From the NCBI GenBank assembly GCA_003168265.1, contig PMSV01000003.1, forward strand, positions 175,826 to 239,825: DNA of 64,000 nt, in the 5' to 3' direction. The notes below the pieces were generated by a model that saw only the letters and a list, made by a program, of their open reading frames with translations, did no database searches and was not told the DNA's origin. The translations under genes were made by a program, and so were the position numbers. Source of the DNA: Chitinophagaceae bacterium. GTDB taxonomy: Bacteria > Bacteroidota > Bacteroidia > Chitinophagales > Chitinophagaceae. Shown piece by piece: positions 1 to 9,505 of the stretch (position 1 is its first letter; each line of letters begins with the position of its first letter).

Positions 1-2
1 AA

Positions 3-1076
3 ATCCTGGAGGACCTTTATTCCTTTCTCTTACAGAAAAAGTTTGAGAATGCCATTTCTTCTGCGGCGACCATTTCGAATTCAAAAGTGATCGAACCGGC
101 TGCTTCGGCAACCAACCCTGTTTCTCCGGATAAGAAAGCCATTTACTCCATCTATATAATTTTTGGACTGGCCATCCCCGTTGGTATTATCGCACTGTTT
201 GAGTTGTTACGCGATAAGATTCAAAACAGGGTGGACGTAGAAAAAAGGACAAATGCGCCGATCATCGGTGAGATCGGACATTCTGATGATTCATTAACCT
301 TAGTAGTCAAGAAGAACAGCCGTCGTTTCATATCTGAACAATTTCGAATTATCCGAAGCAATCTTCAGTATATCATCGGGAAAAAGGAGAAGCCGGTGAT
401 CATGGTGACTTCTTCTTTCAGCGGTGAGGGTAAATCCTTCATTAGTACGAATGTCGGAGCTGTCATGTCGCTGGCAGGTAAAAAAACCGTGATCATGGAA
501 TTCGATATAAGAAAACCGAAAATCGTGGCTTCGCTGGAACTCAAGCGTAAAATGGGGATTACCAATTATATCATAGGTAGGGCAAAATTCCAGGAACTGA
601 TCCTGCCAGTCGAAGGCATGGATAATCTTTTTGTAATTCCCTGCGGACCAATACCTCCAAACCCATCCGAGCTTCTTCTGGACGAAAAATTGAATGAATT
701 GATGAAAGAAGCGCTGGATTTTTTCGATGTGATCATCATGGATACTGCCCCTGTAGGCCTGGTAAGCGATGCAGTCAATCTGGGCCGTTTTGCCGACTGT
801 ACTCTTTATATTATCAGGCAGGGTCATACCTTCAGAAAGCAGCTCCGGTTAATTGATGAGATCTATACGGAGAGGAAACTTCCAGGTATATCGCTGCTTT
901 TGAACGATGTGAAGGCTGAAGGTGGTTATTATAGTGGTTATTATGGAGGATACGGTTATTATGGAGGATACAGTTATGGATTTGAATCGGGCTATTTTGA
1001 GTCCGAACCTAATAAAAGGAAAAGCCCGTCTATAGCCAGGCAATTAAGAAGGGTATGGAAAAAGTGGTTTGCATAA
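3..1076 (+). CDS. Wzc-like polysaccharide co-polymerase / BY-type tyrosine autokinase (5' partial)
   Basis: This is the C-terminal part of an inner-membrane polysaccharide co-polymerase with a cytoplasmic tyrosine kinase that controls chain length and export. The reading frame is open to the left edge, so the GTG at 87 is internal. Visible elements are a transmembrane helix near nt 141-200, Walker A GEGKS (about nt 424-438), Walker A' EFDIRKP (about nt 499-519), Walker B-like VIIMDTAP (about nt 730-753), and a Gly/Tyr-rich tail at nt 922-1005 with about a dozen tyrosines, the usual autophosphorylation cluster. The EFDxRKP variant is typical of Bacteroidota. It overlaps the longest possible reading of the next gene. 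The cognate phosphatase is probably the PHP protein at 43100. Confidence 0.93.
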   Translation: MLEDLYSFLLQKKFENAISSAATISNSKVIEPAASATNPVSPDKKAIYSIYIIFGLAIPVGIIALFELLRDKIQNRVDVEKRTNAPIIGEIGHSDDSLTLVVKKNSRRFISEQFRIIRSNLQYIIGKKEKPVIMVTSSFSGEGKSFISTNVGAVMSLAGKKTVIMEFDIRKPKIVASLELKRKMGITNYIIGRAKFQELILPVEGMDNLFVIPCGPIPPNPSELLLDEKLNELMKEALDFFDVIIMDTAPVGLVSDAVNLGRFADCTLYIIRQGHTFRKQLRLIDEIYTERKLPGISLLLNDVKAEGGYYSGYYGGYGYYGGYSYGFESGYFESEPNKRKSPSIARQLRRVWKKWFA

Positions 1077-1116
1077 TGATCAGTTTATTGCCATTTTACT
1101 CGTCTATTTAGTCAGA

Positions 1117-1983
1117 ATGAATACTTTGGAGACTGAAAATTTAATAGAACACTGGGACATCGTAATTGGACAGAAGAGCTCTCTTTTTGAACTACATCTT
1201 GGAGAAGTATGGAGATACAGAGACCTGCTTTTGATGCTCGTAAAGAGAGATTTTGTAGCGACATATAAACAAACCATATTGGGCCCTGTATGGTTCTTTA
1301 TCCAGCCTTTATTGACGACAATTACCTATGTCATCATTTTCGGCAATATCGCAAAAATTTCAACAGATGGCCTGCCGATGATGTTATTTTATCTTTGTGG
1401 CATCACACTGTGGAATTATTTTTCTGAATGTTTAAATAAGACGGCTACAGTTTTTAAAGACAATGCTACCATTTTCGGCAAGGTGTATTTTCCACGGCTT
1501 ATTATGCCATTGTCGATCGTAGTATCCAATTTGGTAAGGCTCGGCATTCAGTTTATTCTGTTTCTCCTGATCTGGGGCTGGTATTTGTATAAAGGTGCAA
1601 ATGTGCACCCGAATTTCTATATACTGTTGTCGCCCTATATCATCCTGTTGCTGGCGATAATCGCATTAGGGACAGGTATGATTATTAGCGCCATGACTAC
1701 AAAATACCGTGACCTGGTATTTCTGCTAACATTTGGCATACAGCTAATGATGTATGCAACTCCGGTGATTTATCCAATGAGTGTGTTAAGCAAAAAATAT
1801 GCATTGCTAATCAAGGCCAATCCTTTGTCATCCCTTTTGGAAACATTCCGGTATTCCTTTACCGGCTCGGGCCAGTTCAGTTGGATATCCCTTGGTTACA
1901 GTACTGTATTTGCTGTTATTTTACTGTTCATTGGTACCGTCATATTTAACCGTGTTGAAAAGGATTTCATGGATACCGTATAA
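1117..1983 (+). CDS. wzm: ABC-2 polysaccharide exporter permease (Wzm-like)
   Basis: This is a membrane subunit of an ABC exporter that moves a lipid-linked polysaccharide across the inner membrane. It has the KRDFVATYKQTILGPVWFFIQP-type entry helix of the Wzm/TagG family, about six hydrophobic segments and 288 residues, a usual length. I chose the ATG at 1117 rather than 1069. The upstream ATG lies inside the kinase gene and adds 16 residues not expected for the family, though either start is possible. The ATPase follows 27 nt downstream, so the two form a standard Wzm/Wzt pair. Confidence 0.93.
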   Translation: MNTLETENLIEHWDIVIGQKSSLFELHLGEVWRYRDLLLMLVKRDFVATYKQTILGPVWFFIQPLLTTITYVIIFGNIAKISTDGLPMMLFYLCGITLWNYFSECLNKTATVFKDNATIFGKVYFPRLIMPLSIVVSNLVRLGIQFILFLLIWGWYLYKGANVHPNFYILLSPYIILLLAIIALGTGMIISAMTTKYRDLVFLLTFGIQLMMYATPVIYPMSVLSKKYALLIKANPLSSLLETFRYSFTGSGQFSWISLGYSTVFAVILLFIGTVIFNRVEKDFMDTV

Positions 1984-2010
1984 TCCTAAAATTAATGAAC
2001 GAAATATGCA

Positions 2011-3261
2011 ATGAGCGATGTAGTTATTAAGGTAGAGAATTTATCAAAGCAATATCGTTTAGGGGAAGTGGGAACTGGGACCCTAAGCCATGACCTAAAC
2101 CGCTGGTGGGCAAAGATTCGGGGTAAGGATGATCCTTTTTTGAAAATGGGCGAAACCAATGACCGCGAGCAAAAGGGAGCTACTGATTATGTTTGGGCCT
2201 TGCGCGATATTGATTTCGAAGTGATACATGGAGAAGTGCTTGGCATTATAGGTAAAAATGGAGCAGGCAAGTCGACCCTTTTGAAAATACTATCGAAAAC
2301 AACGAGCCCTACAATTGGCAAGATAAAAGCAAAAGGCAGGATTGCCAGCCTTTTGGAAGTAGGTACCGGGTTCCATCCGGAGATGACTGGGAGGGAAAAT
2401 ATATTTCTTAATGGGGCTATTTTGGGCATGACCAGGAAAGAAATTAAAGCAAAATTTGACGAGATCTTGGATTTTTCAGGAGTTGAAAGATACGTTGATA
2501 CGCCTGTAAAGCGCTACAGCAGCGGGATGTATGTGCGACTGGCATTTGCAGTTGCGGCTCATCTGGAACCTGAAATATTAATAGTTGATGAGGTCCTGGC
2601 TGTCGGAGATGCAGAATTCCAGAAAAAATGCCTAGGCAAAATGAAAGATGTAAGTGTAAAGGAAGGCAGAACCGTGCTTTTTGTCAGTCACAATATGACA
2701 GCTATTAAAAGCCTTTGTTCACAAGTGATGTTGTTAAAAAATGGGGAGTTGTCCTTGATCGGAAATACCGATCAGGTCATGAATAATTACCAGTTATTGT
2801 TTTCTCCATCCTCAAGAGCGGAATTTGATCCTGACAGTAAAGTGACAGGTAATGAAAATATTCGATTGGATTCTGTAGAGCTTGAAAATAATGAGGAGGT
2901 TGGAAGATTTTGTATTAATGAACCGTTGACATTAAAGCTAAGCCTGACTAACCGGAAGGTGTTCTCGCCAATCAATGTGAATATTTTTTTTAATCACCTC
3001 GATGGTACAAATATATTTGCTACTTGTTCTACGAAAAGGCAATTTGACATTGGGCCCATGAATCTAAAGTGCAGGATACCTGCAAATTTCCTGAACGATA
3101 ATATTTACAGCTTGAGCATAATGGTTGTAACTGAGTCAAATTCAATTTTGGATGTCAATGAGGCATTGGTTATTGAGGGCTTCGAACCTCCTAGAGAAGC
3201 TGGGTGGTTAGGCAAATTCCCAGGATATGTAAGGCCAAAATTTGAGTGGCAAGACTATTAA
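2011..3261 (+). CDS. wzt: ABC polysaccharide exporter ATPase with C-terminal carbohydrate-binding domain (Wzt-like)
   Basis: This is the ATP-hydrolysing subunit of the exporter. Walker A GKNGAGKST, signature YSSGMYVRLAF, Walker B ILIVDEVLAVGD and the H-loop VSHNM are all present in the first 250 residues. A C-terminal domain of about 150 residues follows. This is the position where Wzt proteins carry a beta-sandwich that recognises the finished or capped non-reducing end of the glycan. The tail implies that the exported chain has a specific terminal modification, and two methyltransferases plus the amino-acid cassette directly downstream are candidates for adding it. The length of 416 residues fits two-domain Wzt. 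Confidence 0.94.
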   Translation: MSDVVIKVENLSKQYRLGEVGTGTLSHDLNRWWAKIRGKDDPFLKMGETNDREQKGATDYVWALRDIDFEVIHGEVLGIIGKNGAGKSTLLKILSKTTSPTIGKIKAKGRIASLLEVGTGFHPEMTGRENIFLNGAILGMTRKEIKAKFDEILDFSGVERYVDTPVKRYSSGMYVRLAFAVAAHLEPEILIVDEVLAVGDAEFQKKCLGKMKDVSVKEGRTVLFVSHNMTAIKSLCSQVMLLKNGELSLIGNTDQVMNNYQLLFSPSSRAEFDPDSKVTGNENIRLDSVELENNEEVGRFCINEPLTLKLSLTNRKVFSPINVNIFFNHLDGTNIFATCSTKRQFDIGPMNLKCRIPANFLNDNIYSLSIMVVTESNSILDVNEALVIEGFEPPREAGWLGKFPGYVRPKFEWQDY

Positions 3262-3273
3262 TATGTTAGTTGT

Positions 3274-4368
3274 ATGAACTTTACTGATGATGCATTAAAG
3301 ACTATCCTCTCCTCACTTCCTAACAATTATAATGATAATTGGGATGATATCAGGTTCGGAAAACAGCAAAAAAGCACACAAAACTTTTTGAAATCTAAAA
3401 TTCAGAAACAGCTCAGAAAAAAAGGATATTACCACATCACAGCGATCCAGCATTTGCTTTCAAATGCGTTGCAATTATACGAGTTTGAATATTTGTATGA
3501 TCATTTGGAATTAATTGAAGATAAGAAGCTCTTATTGCAAGTACTTGCATATAGAATTTTAGGGTACAGAAAAGTCAAGTTGCCTCTTAACACTAGGGAC
3601 TATAGGGAGAAATTAAAATTTGTAGAAAGCCTGGCGGATAAATCGGATTCCATTAACCCAAATTTTTTGCATTATTTCCTATTTAAAATGGACCTAAGGA
3701 AGATTGGCTATCCTATTCAATTTTATTTTACAGTTGGTGGGGTGATGACCGGTTTTATAGTTAAGCAATATGAGTATAATAAGAATGGAATATTGATCAA
3801 GGCTGTAAAAGACGATGTTGTAATTGATGGAGGAGGCTGTTGGGGGGATACGGCACTTTTTTTTGCCAATGAAGTTGGTGCAGGCGGAAAGGTCTTTAGT
3901 TTTGAATTTATTCCTAATAATATTAAAATATTTGAGAAAAATATTTCTTTAAATGAGGATTTAAAAGCAAGCGTAGAATTGGTCAGGTCGCCTCTATGGA
4001 ATAATTCCACCACTAAAATCCATTTTAAAGATTTTGGACCTGGAAGCACTGTAAGTTTGAATGGTTTTTCTGGTTCTGATGGTGAATGTATTACGGTATC
4101 CATCGATGACATAGTGGCAAAAAGAGCTATTAACCGTATTGATTTTATCAAACTTGACATCGAAGGCGCCGAGACCAGCGCATTACAGGGGGCTTCGCAA
4201 ACTATAAAGAAATTTAAGCCTAAGTTAGCGGTAGCCCTATATCATGATCCTTCAGATTTTAAGCAAATTCCCCAGTTTCTGAAAAATTTAGTTCCTGAAT
4301 ATAAATTTTATTTTTCGCATGCAACGATACATGGAGAAGAAAGTATGTTGTTTGCCAAAGCAGATTAA
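3274..4368 (+). CDS. FkbM-family SAM-dependent methyltransferase
   Basis: This is a probable sugar O-methyltransferase. The C-terminal 200 residues carry the FkbM fold. A glycine-rich SAM motif lies in VVIDGGGCWGDTALFF, an acidic residue in FSFEF follows the next strand, and the conserved DFIKLDIEGAE block is at about residues 290-300. The N-terminal 150 residues are helical and not recognised. The gene starts 12 nt after wzt and its stop codon touches the next start, so it belongs to the operon. It lies directly after Wzt, so chain-end methylation is one possible role, inferred from context only. Confidence 0.85.
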   Translation: MNFTDDALKTILSSLPNNYNDNWDDIRFGKQQKSTQNFLKSKIQKQLRKKGYYHITAIQHLLSNALQLYEFEYLYDHLELIEDKKLLLQVLAYRILGYRKVKLPLNTRDYREKLKFVESLADKSDSINPNFLHYFLFKMDLRKIGYPIQFYFTVGGVMTGFIVKQYEYNKNGILIKAVKDDVVIDGGGCWGDTALFFANEVGAGGKVFSFEFIPNNIKIFEKNISLNEDLKASVELVRSPLWNNSTTKIHFKDFGPGSTVSLNGFSGSDGECITVSIDDIVAKRAINRIDFIKLDIEGAETSALQGASQTIKKFKPKLAVALYHDPSDFKQIPQFLKNLVPEYKFYFSHATIHGEESMLFAKAD

Positions 4369-5436
4369 ATGATCAATGTCACAAAAACTTTCCTACCTCC
4401 AATTGATGACTATGTTTCAACTCTAAAAAGAGCCTGGGATAAGGCCTGGATCACTAATAACGGGGAATTGGCCCTTGAATTGGAAGAGAAATTAAAATCC
4501 TATTTGGGAGTCCGCAATCTTCTGTTTTGTGGAAACGGAACAATTGTGCTGCAAATGGCCTTGAAGGCATTTGATATCACAGGAGAGGTGATCACAACGC
4601 CTTTTTCTTATGTGGCAACCACCACAGCCATCCTGTGGGAAAATTGCAAGCCGGTCTTTGTGGATATTAATAAAAGTAATTTCTGTATAGATCCATCAAA
4701 AATAGAAGCGGCGATCACGACTAAAACTCAGGCTATTTTGGCTACTCATGTATATGGGTATCCATGTGATGTAACCGAAATTGAAAGAATTGCAAGAAAG
4801 CATCAACTGAAAGTCATATATGATGGAGCGCATGCATTTGGTACAAAAATCAATGGCAGATCCCTTTTGGATTATGGTGATATCAGCACATGCAGTTTTC
4901 ATGCGACCAAATTATTCCATACAGTTGAGGGTGGTTGCATATTAACGCCCGATGATGAACTGCTCAAAAAGCTTTTTTTGTACAAGCATTTTGGACATAT
5001 TGGGGATGAATATTTTTCCATTGGCATCAATGGGAAGAACTCGGAATTTCATGCTGCCATGGGCATTTGCAACCTGAATTATATTGGTGATATATTGGCG
5101 AAAAGAAAGAAAAGCTGGACCAATTATGCAAATGCTTTACGAAATGCCAGTTATGAGATTTTGAATATTCCTGAAACGATCGAATATAATTACGCCTATT
5201 TCCCTTTTGTATTCGAATCTGAGAAAGAGCTATTGAGCAAAATGAATGTTTTTCAAAGAAAAGGCATTAAACCCAGAAGATATTTTTATCCTTCCTTAAA
5301 CAGACTACCCTATTTCCTTGGTGAACCCTGTCCCAATTCCGAATCAATTGCCCAAAGAGTCGTTTGCCTTCCGCTATTTCATGATATAACTGAACTGGAG
5401 CAGGATACGATCGTATCTGTTTTATTGGAAGGATAA
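4369..5436 (+). CDS. DegT/DnrJ/EryC1/StrS sugar aminotransferase (VioA-like)
   Basis: This is a PLP-dependent aminotransferase acting on a nucleotide keto-sugar. The PLP lysine is K181 in SFHATKLFH and the PLP aspartate is D152 in YDGAHAFG. The order PPIDDY, AWITNNG, FCGNGT, TTPFSYVATT and HTVEGG resembles VioA-type enzymes that aminate C4 of dTDP-4-keto-6-deoxyglucose. The substrate remains an inference, because no RmlA or RmlB homologue lies in the window. It could instead supply the C3 amination missing from the WbpB/WbpD-like pair at 19.5-21 kb. It sits directly before the ATP-grasp, cysteine-synthase-like and GHMP kinase genes, which suggests that the amine is later acylated. Confidence 0.9.
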   Translation: MINVTKTFLPPIDDYVSTLKRAWDKAWITNNGELALELEEKLKSYLGVRNLLFCGNGTIVLQMALKAFDITGEVITTPFSYVATTTAILWENCKPVFVDINKSNFCIDPSKIEAAITTKTQAILATHVYGYPCDVTEIERIARKHQLKVIYDGAHAFGTKINGRSLLDYGDISTCSFHATKLFHTVEGGCILTPDDELLKKLFLYKHFGHIGDEYFSIGINGKNSEFHAAMGICNLNYIGDILAKRKKSWTNYANALRNASYEILNIPETIEYNYAYFPFVFESEKELLSKMNVFQRKGIKPRRYFYPSLNRLPYFLGEPCPNSESIAQRVVCLPLFHDITELEQDTIVSVLLEG

Positions 5437-5485
5437 AGGACAACACAACCTGATCGATTTCTTTGCTTTTAACAAATTTTATTTG

Positions 5486-6709
5486 ATGCTATTAACCAAA
5501 AAAAGATTGCTTTTTTTAGGCGGATCGGATATTCAAATTCCGGCAATAAGAAAAGCCCAGGAAATGGGGGCATATGTGATGACTTGTGACTATCTTCCCG
5601 ATAACCCAGGCCATAAAATAGCTGACGCTTATTATGATGTGAGCACTACGGATAAAGAAAAAGTGCTAGAACTGTCAAAATCTCTGAAAATTGACGGGAT
5701 TTCTGCCTACGCGGCAGATCCTGCAGCCCTGACGGCTGCCTATGTTTCTGAGAAACTTGGTCTCCCCGGAAATTCTTTCGATTCCATTTTAAAGATTTCA
5801 GATAAGACAATATTCCGCAAATTACAGGTGGAATTGGGAATCAGGTGTCCGAAAATAATTGAATCTGCTGATCACTCAGAAATTATCGAAGAGGTAGGAA
5901 AATTCAGACACGGAGCGATAATTAAACCGGTTGACACTTCAGGGAGCAAAGGGATTTACCGGATAACTGCTGATGAAAAGACAGAGGACCTCAAAACAAA
6001 AATCGAAGATGCTCTATCCTATTCAAGGGTGAAAAGAATTGTGGTTGAAGAATATATATTGAGAAAGGGATTTCTCATGTCAGGTGATTTTCTGATCAAT
6101 AATGGAAGGATCGATTTTTATTGTTTTGGAGATGTTCATTTCAATGATACGATAACCGGGTTGGTGCCAAGGTCAATTTCCCTTCCGGCGACCAATAACG
6201 ATCCGAATATTTTTTCAAAGGCAATTAATGATCTCCAAAAAATGATTGATAGATTAAATATTCATACCGGGGTGTTTAATTGCGATATCATCGAGGATCA
6301 AGATGGACAACCCGTGATCATTGATATCGGAGCGAGGAATGGAGGAAATCTTTTCAACGATATAATTTCTTTACATAAAGGAATTGACCTGATCGGGTTA
6401 TCGATGATGCAAACGCTGGGTCTGCCCCTGAAAATTGAAATGGACGATAAGATATACGGATATTATGCTCACAATGTGCTACACTCAACCAAAGATGGGA
6501 TATTTGAAGGAATCGAGTTTGACCCGGAAATACGGGATCTCATTTTTTATAAGAATATTACAGTCACTAAGGGCGATCGAATCCATCGTTTCGTAAATTC
6601 AGGCTATCGGATCGGTTTGATACTTCTTAAGTTCGAAGATTATTCCCAGATGCATAGAATCCTGGGAAATATTTATGATTATGTTTTCGTTAATGTGAGT
6701 GGTTTCTAA
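5486..6709 (+). CDS. ATP-grasp carboxylate-amine ligase
   Basis: This is a 407-residue ATP-grasp enzyme of the PurK/CarB-like kind, joining a carboxylate to an amine through an acyl phosphate. An N-terminal Rossmann-like region (KRLLFLGGSDIQIPAI) precedes the ATP-binding lobes. Landmarks are IIKPVDTSGSKGI (about residues 145-157) and the metal-binding segment IIDIGARNGGN (about residues 275-285). The TTG three bases upstream is in frame, but the ATG at 5486 is the more likely start. Between a sugar aminotransferase and two amino-acid-type enzymes, the best guess is that it couples an amino acid to an amino sugar. The actual substrates cannot be read from sequence. Confidence 0.85.
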   Translation: MLLTKKRLLFLGGSDIQIPAIRKAQEMGAYVMTCDYLPDNPGHKIADAYYDVSTTDKEKVLELSKSLKIDGISAYAADPAALTAAYVSEKLGLPGNSFDSILKISDKTIFRKLQVELGIRCPKIIESADHSEIIEEVGKFRHGAIIKPVDTSGSKGIYRITADEKTEDLKTKIEDALSYSRVKRIVVEEYILRKGFLMSGDFLINNGRIDFYCFGDVHFNDTITGLVPRSISLPATNNDPNIFSKAINDLQKMIDRLNIHTGVFNCDIIEDQDGQPVIIDIGARNGGNLFNDIISLHKGIDLIGLSMMQTLGLPLKIEMDDKIYGYYAHNVLHSTKDGIFEGIEFDPEIRDLIFYKNITVTKGDRIHRFVNSGYRIGLILLKFEDYSQMHRILGNIYDYVFVNVSGF

Positions 6710-6726
6710 TAAAACAAAATCAAAAA

Positions 6727-7626
6727 ATGATCGTAAAATCCATGACCGAACTGATTGGGAATACACCTTTGCTTAGAATCGAGCTCCCTGAATTCAAAAA
6801 GGTCAATTTTCATGTTAAACTGGAAAGCTTCAACCCTACCGGGAGTATCAAGGATCGGGCTTGCATATCCAATATTAATTCGGCACTGGAAGCGGGTAAA
6901 CTTGAAAAATCAAAAACAATACTAGATGCAAGCAGCGGAAATATGGCATGTGCGCTTGCATTTTTTGGAAAAATTATGGGCTTTAAAGTAAAGGTGGTAT
7001 GCAATACCAAGCTTACTGACGACAAAAAAAATTTTATTAAATATTTTGGAGCTGAATTGGATGTGATGGGAGAAAAGACAATTGAAGGTAATCAATACTG
7101 TAAGCAACTTGCTGAGACTCCTGAAGGGACGGAAAAATATTGTTTTCTTGACCAATTACACAATCCATCAAATCCCCGGGCGTCTTATGAAACCCTTGGC
7201 CCGGAGATACACAGAGACCTTCCAGATATCACCGCTGTTATTGGTTCCATGGGTTCGGGAGGTAGCATGTGCGGGGTGGCTCGCTATTTCAGGGAATTCA
7301 AGAAGGACACAAAAATCTATACTTCACAAGCTGCTTCCGGAACGAAAATTCCTGGAACAGGCTCCTTTGTTGATGGAGAATACATTACACCATTCATTAA
7401 GGAGCTGATGGAAAATTATCAGGATTCCTTTCTTGTCAGCCAGCAACAGGCAGAGGAAAGAACTAAACAATTGGCCATATCCGGAGTATATGCAGGATTC
7501 CAGGCCGGAGGCGTTCTTGAAGCCGCCTACCAGGCTATAGAAAAATACCAATTGTTAGGAGATATCGTCATGATTATCGGAGATGCCGGCTGGAAAAATA
7601 TGGATAAATTAAAAGCCATAATATAG
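6727..7626 (+). CDS. Cysteine synthase/SbnA-like PLP-dependent beta-replacement enzyme
   Basis: This is a fold-type II PLP enzyme of the CysK/CysM/SbnA family. The PLP lysine is K42 in NPTGSIKDRA, the substrate loop is LDASSGNMACALA, and the phosphate-binding loop is IGSMGSGGSMCG. At 299 residues it is a normal length. Members replace the beta substituent of O-acetyl- or O-phospho-serine, and some act on O-phospho-threonine. The next gene encodes a PduX-like kinase that could make O-phospho-threonine or O-phospho-serine. This enzyme may therefore form a 2,3-diamino acid or another beta-substituted amino acid rather than cysteine. The cysteine route cannot be excluded. Confidence 0.87.
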   Translation: MIVKSMTELIGNTPLLRIELPEFKKVNFHVKLESFNPTGSIKDRACISNINSALEAGKLEKSKTILDASSGNMACALAFFGKIMGFKVKVVCNTKLTDDKKNFIKYFGAELDVMGEKTIEGNQYCKQLAETPEGTEKYCFLDQLHNPSNPRASYETLGPEIHRDLPDITAVIGSMGSGGSMCGVARYFREFKKDTKIYTSQAASGTKIPGTGSFVDGEYITPFIKELMENYQDSFLVSQQQAEERTKQLAISGVYAGFQAGGVLEAAYQAIEKYQLLGDIVMIIGDAGWKNMDKLKAII

Positions 7627-7631
7627 AGCAA

Positions 7632-8510
7632 ATGTTTGAGCGTAACATCCTAACCGGCTATGGAAAATCCCACGCAAGCTTCGGCGAACTACTACAGGGC
7701 AGGCTACCTACAGGCAAAGACTTTCTCGTAACACTCCCGATTGATTTATGGTCAATTTGTAATCTTACAGCCGTCAGAAGGACAGGCCCGCTGGTCATCA
7801 ACTGCGAATACTATAAATCAAAAAAAGTGGCTGAAATGCTCCTCGATAAATTGGGGATCCTGGATAGTTACGAGATCACTATATCCTTTAGCCGGAATAT
7901 TCCAGTTGGGAAAGGGCTAAGTTCAAGTACTGCTGACATGCTTTCTACTATCAGGGCCCTTCAGGAAATCTTTGGCTTCCTTTTAAGAGAAAAGACGATA
8001 TCTGAAATCTTTACATCCATTGAGCCTCATGACGGGCTAATGTTCAAATCCTGCGTGGTTTATGATCACCGCAAAGGGGAACTAATCATGGAATTGCTAT
8101 ATATCCCGGAATTCTGGGTCGTCGCCATAGATTTTGGCGGTGTGGTGGATACGGTGAGTTATAACAAGAACCTGCTCTTTACGGATTCCATCACCAGGCA
8201 ATATGAGGAGCTGTTGCTCAAGCTTGAAAATTCTTTTAATCTGATGGATGATAAAATGATCGCAGAATGCGCATCTGAATCGACTTATATCCATCTGAGC
8301 ATGCACAATAACGCCGAGCGCTTAAAAGTGTTTGAGGAGTGTAAACAATTCAATCCGATGGGGGTAATCAATACGCATAGTGGTACCTGCCTGGGATTGC
8401 TTTTTTCAAAAAAAATTGAAAAAGCAGAAATAATGAAGATTGCAGATTCAGTCAACAGTCATTTTCAATATCCTGTTTTTGTAACCAGCACCTTAAAACT
8501 CTTAATTTAA
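7632..8510 (+). CDS. GHMP kinase, PduX-like (L-threonine kinase family)
   Basis: This is a small-molecule kinase of the GHMP superfamily. It has the PduX-like opening with GELLQG (about residues 18-23) followed by LVTLPIDLWS, the GHMP glycine/serine motif GKGLSSSTAD (about residues 95-104), and a C-terminal THSGTCLG segment. PduX phosphorylates L-threonine during cobalamin side-chain synthesis. No cobalamin genes are near, and the preceding gene is a CysK/SbnA-like enzyme five bases upstream. A role in making an O-phospho-amino acid for that enzyme is therefore more likely than vitamin synthesis. Family membership is firm, and the exact substrate is inferred. Confidence 0.82.
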   Translation: MFERNILTGYGKSHASFGELLQGRLPTGKDFLVTLPIDLWSICNLTAVRRTGPLVINCEYYKSKKVAEMLLDKLGILDSYEITISFSRNIPVGKGLSSSTADMLSTIRALQEIFGFLLREKTISEIFTSIEPHDGLMFKSCVVYDHRKGELIMELLYIPEFWVVAIDFGGVVDTVSYNKNLLFTDSITRQYEELLLKLENSFNLMDDKMIAECASESTYIHLSMHNNAERLKVFEECKQFNPMGVINTHSGTCLGLLFSKKIEKAEIMKIADSVNSHFQYPVFVTSTLKLLI

Positions 8511-8518
8511 ATTATATT

Positions 8519-9469
8519 ATGTTGCAATGGAAAGGAAAAGTATTAAAAGATTCATTTGGTAATACAATATCCGGGGAATGGCCAAATCTCATAGATTCAA
8601 ACAATAATAAATTGGAAATCGATGAAAATGGAATATTGGGGAGAAAAATTGAAAATACCATTTCTTATGAATTTCATCAGAAACATACAAAGGGGGCGTT
8701 TTTAAGAAAATTTGAAAAACAAAAATACCATCAGATCAACTGGGAAACGCCTTATTATAAAAAGATATTTGACAAATATCTTGCAAATGTTGATCCAACA
8801 GAAAAAATTGCCATTGATTTTGGTTGTGGAGACGGGCGATTCACAGAATATCTTTTGTTGAAAGGATTTCAAAAAATTGTTTGTGTTGATTTCGACTATA
8901 AATTATTGGTTTCATTATCAGAATTCGCAAAAGAAAACAGTTACGAAGATAATTTACTTTTAATTCATTCAGCCATTGAGGACCTGCAACTGGTCCAGGG
9001 TTCCTTTGACCTGATATTAAGCATCAGGGTATTATATTACCTGAACGAAAAGTATGAGGAAGGTATAAAATTATTTTACGATTTACTGAAACAAGGCGGC
9101 CAATTAATTACCAGTGATCCGGATATGGAAGGCTTTATTTTACGTACAATGATCTTCGACTCTTTAGCCTACTCGTTGGATTCATTTGAAAAAAGACGGT
9201 TTAAGGAAGTGCAGAAGGATACAAATATGTGGTTCAGGATGTTTGATGAAAAGGAGATTGCGCAAATATTCAGCGAAAGCGGATTTATCATAGAAGAGCG
9301 TCATGGAATTAGTATGTTTCATAATCTTTTGCGGGTTCTTCAATTAAGGGGAATGATATCGGAACAGGAAATAGAACAAAATGAGAAAAGAATTATTTCA
9401 ATGTTCAATTATTTCGATGAGAATGGACGGTTATTTAAGGACCTAGTATGGAATTTGAGAAAACCTTAG
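8519..9469 (+). CDS. Class I SAM-dependent methyltransferase
   Basis: This 316-residue protein has a methyltransferase core with motif I AIDFGCGDGRF (about residues 98-108), an acidic end of strand 2 (CVDFD) and a motif IV-like region SFDLILSIRVLYYL. The N-terminal 90 residues include a short Trm112-like opening (WKGKVLKDSFG, WPNLIDS) without cysteines. It starts 8 nt after the kinase gene and shares its AT-rich composition, so it may act in the amino-acid/amino-sugar branch or on the glycan itself. The methyl acceptor is unknown. Confidence 0.85.
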   Translation: MLQWKGKVLKDSFGNTISGEWPNLIDSNNNKLEIDENGILGRKIENTISYEFHQKHTKGAFLRKFEKQKYHQINWETPYYKKIFDKYLANVDPTEKIAIDFGCGDGRFTEYLLLKGFQKIVCVDFDYKLLVSLSEFAKENSYEDNLLLIHSAIEDLQLVQGSFDLILSIRVLYYLNEKYEEGIKLFYDLLKQGGQLITSDPDMEGFILRTMIFDSLAYSLDSFEKRRFKEVQKDTNMWFRMFDEKEIAQIFSESGFIIEERHGISMFHNLLRVLQLRGMISEQEIEQNEKRIISMFNYFDENGRLFKDLVWNLRKP

Positions 9470-9505
9470 GATCCCTAGAGAGACTATTTTAAGAGACAAC
9501 TATTT

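Noticed and set aside
7082..7408. A 108-codon open frame within the cysteine-synthase-like gene
   Set aside because: It lies wholly inside a gene with clear family motifs, in another frame, and shows no recognisable domain.
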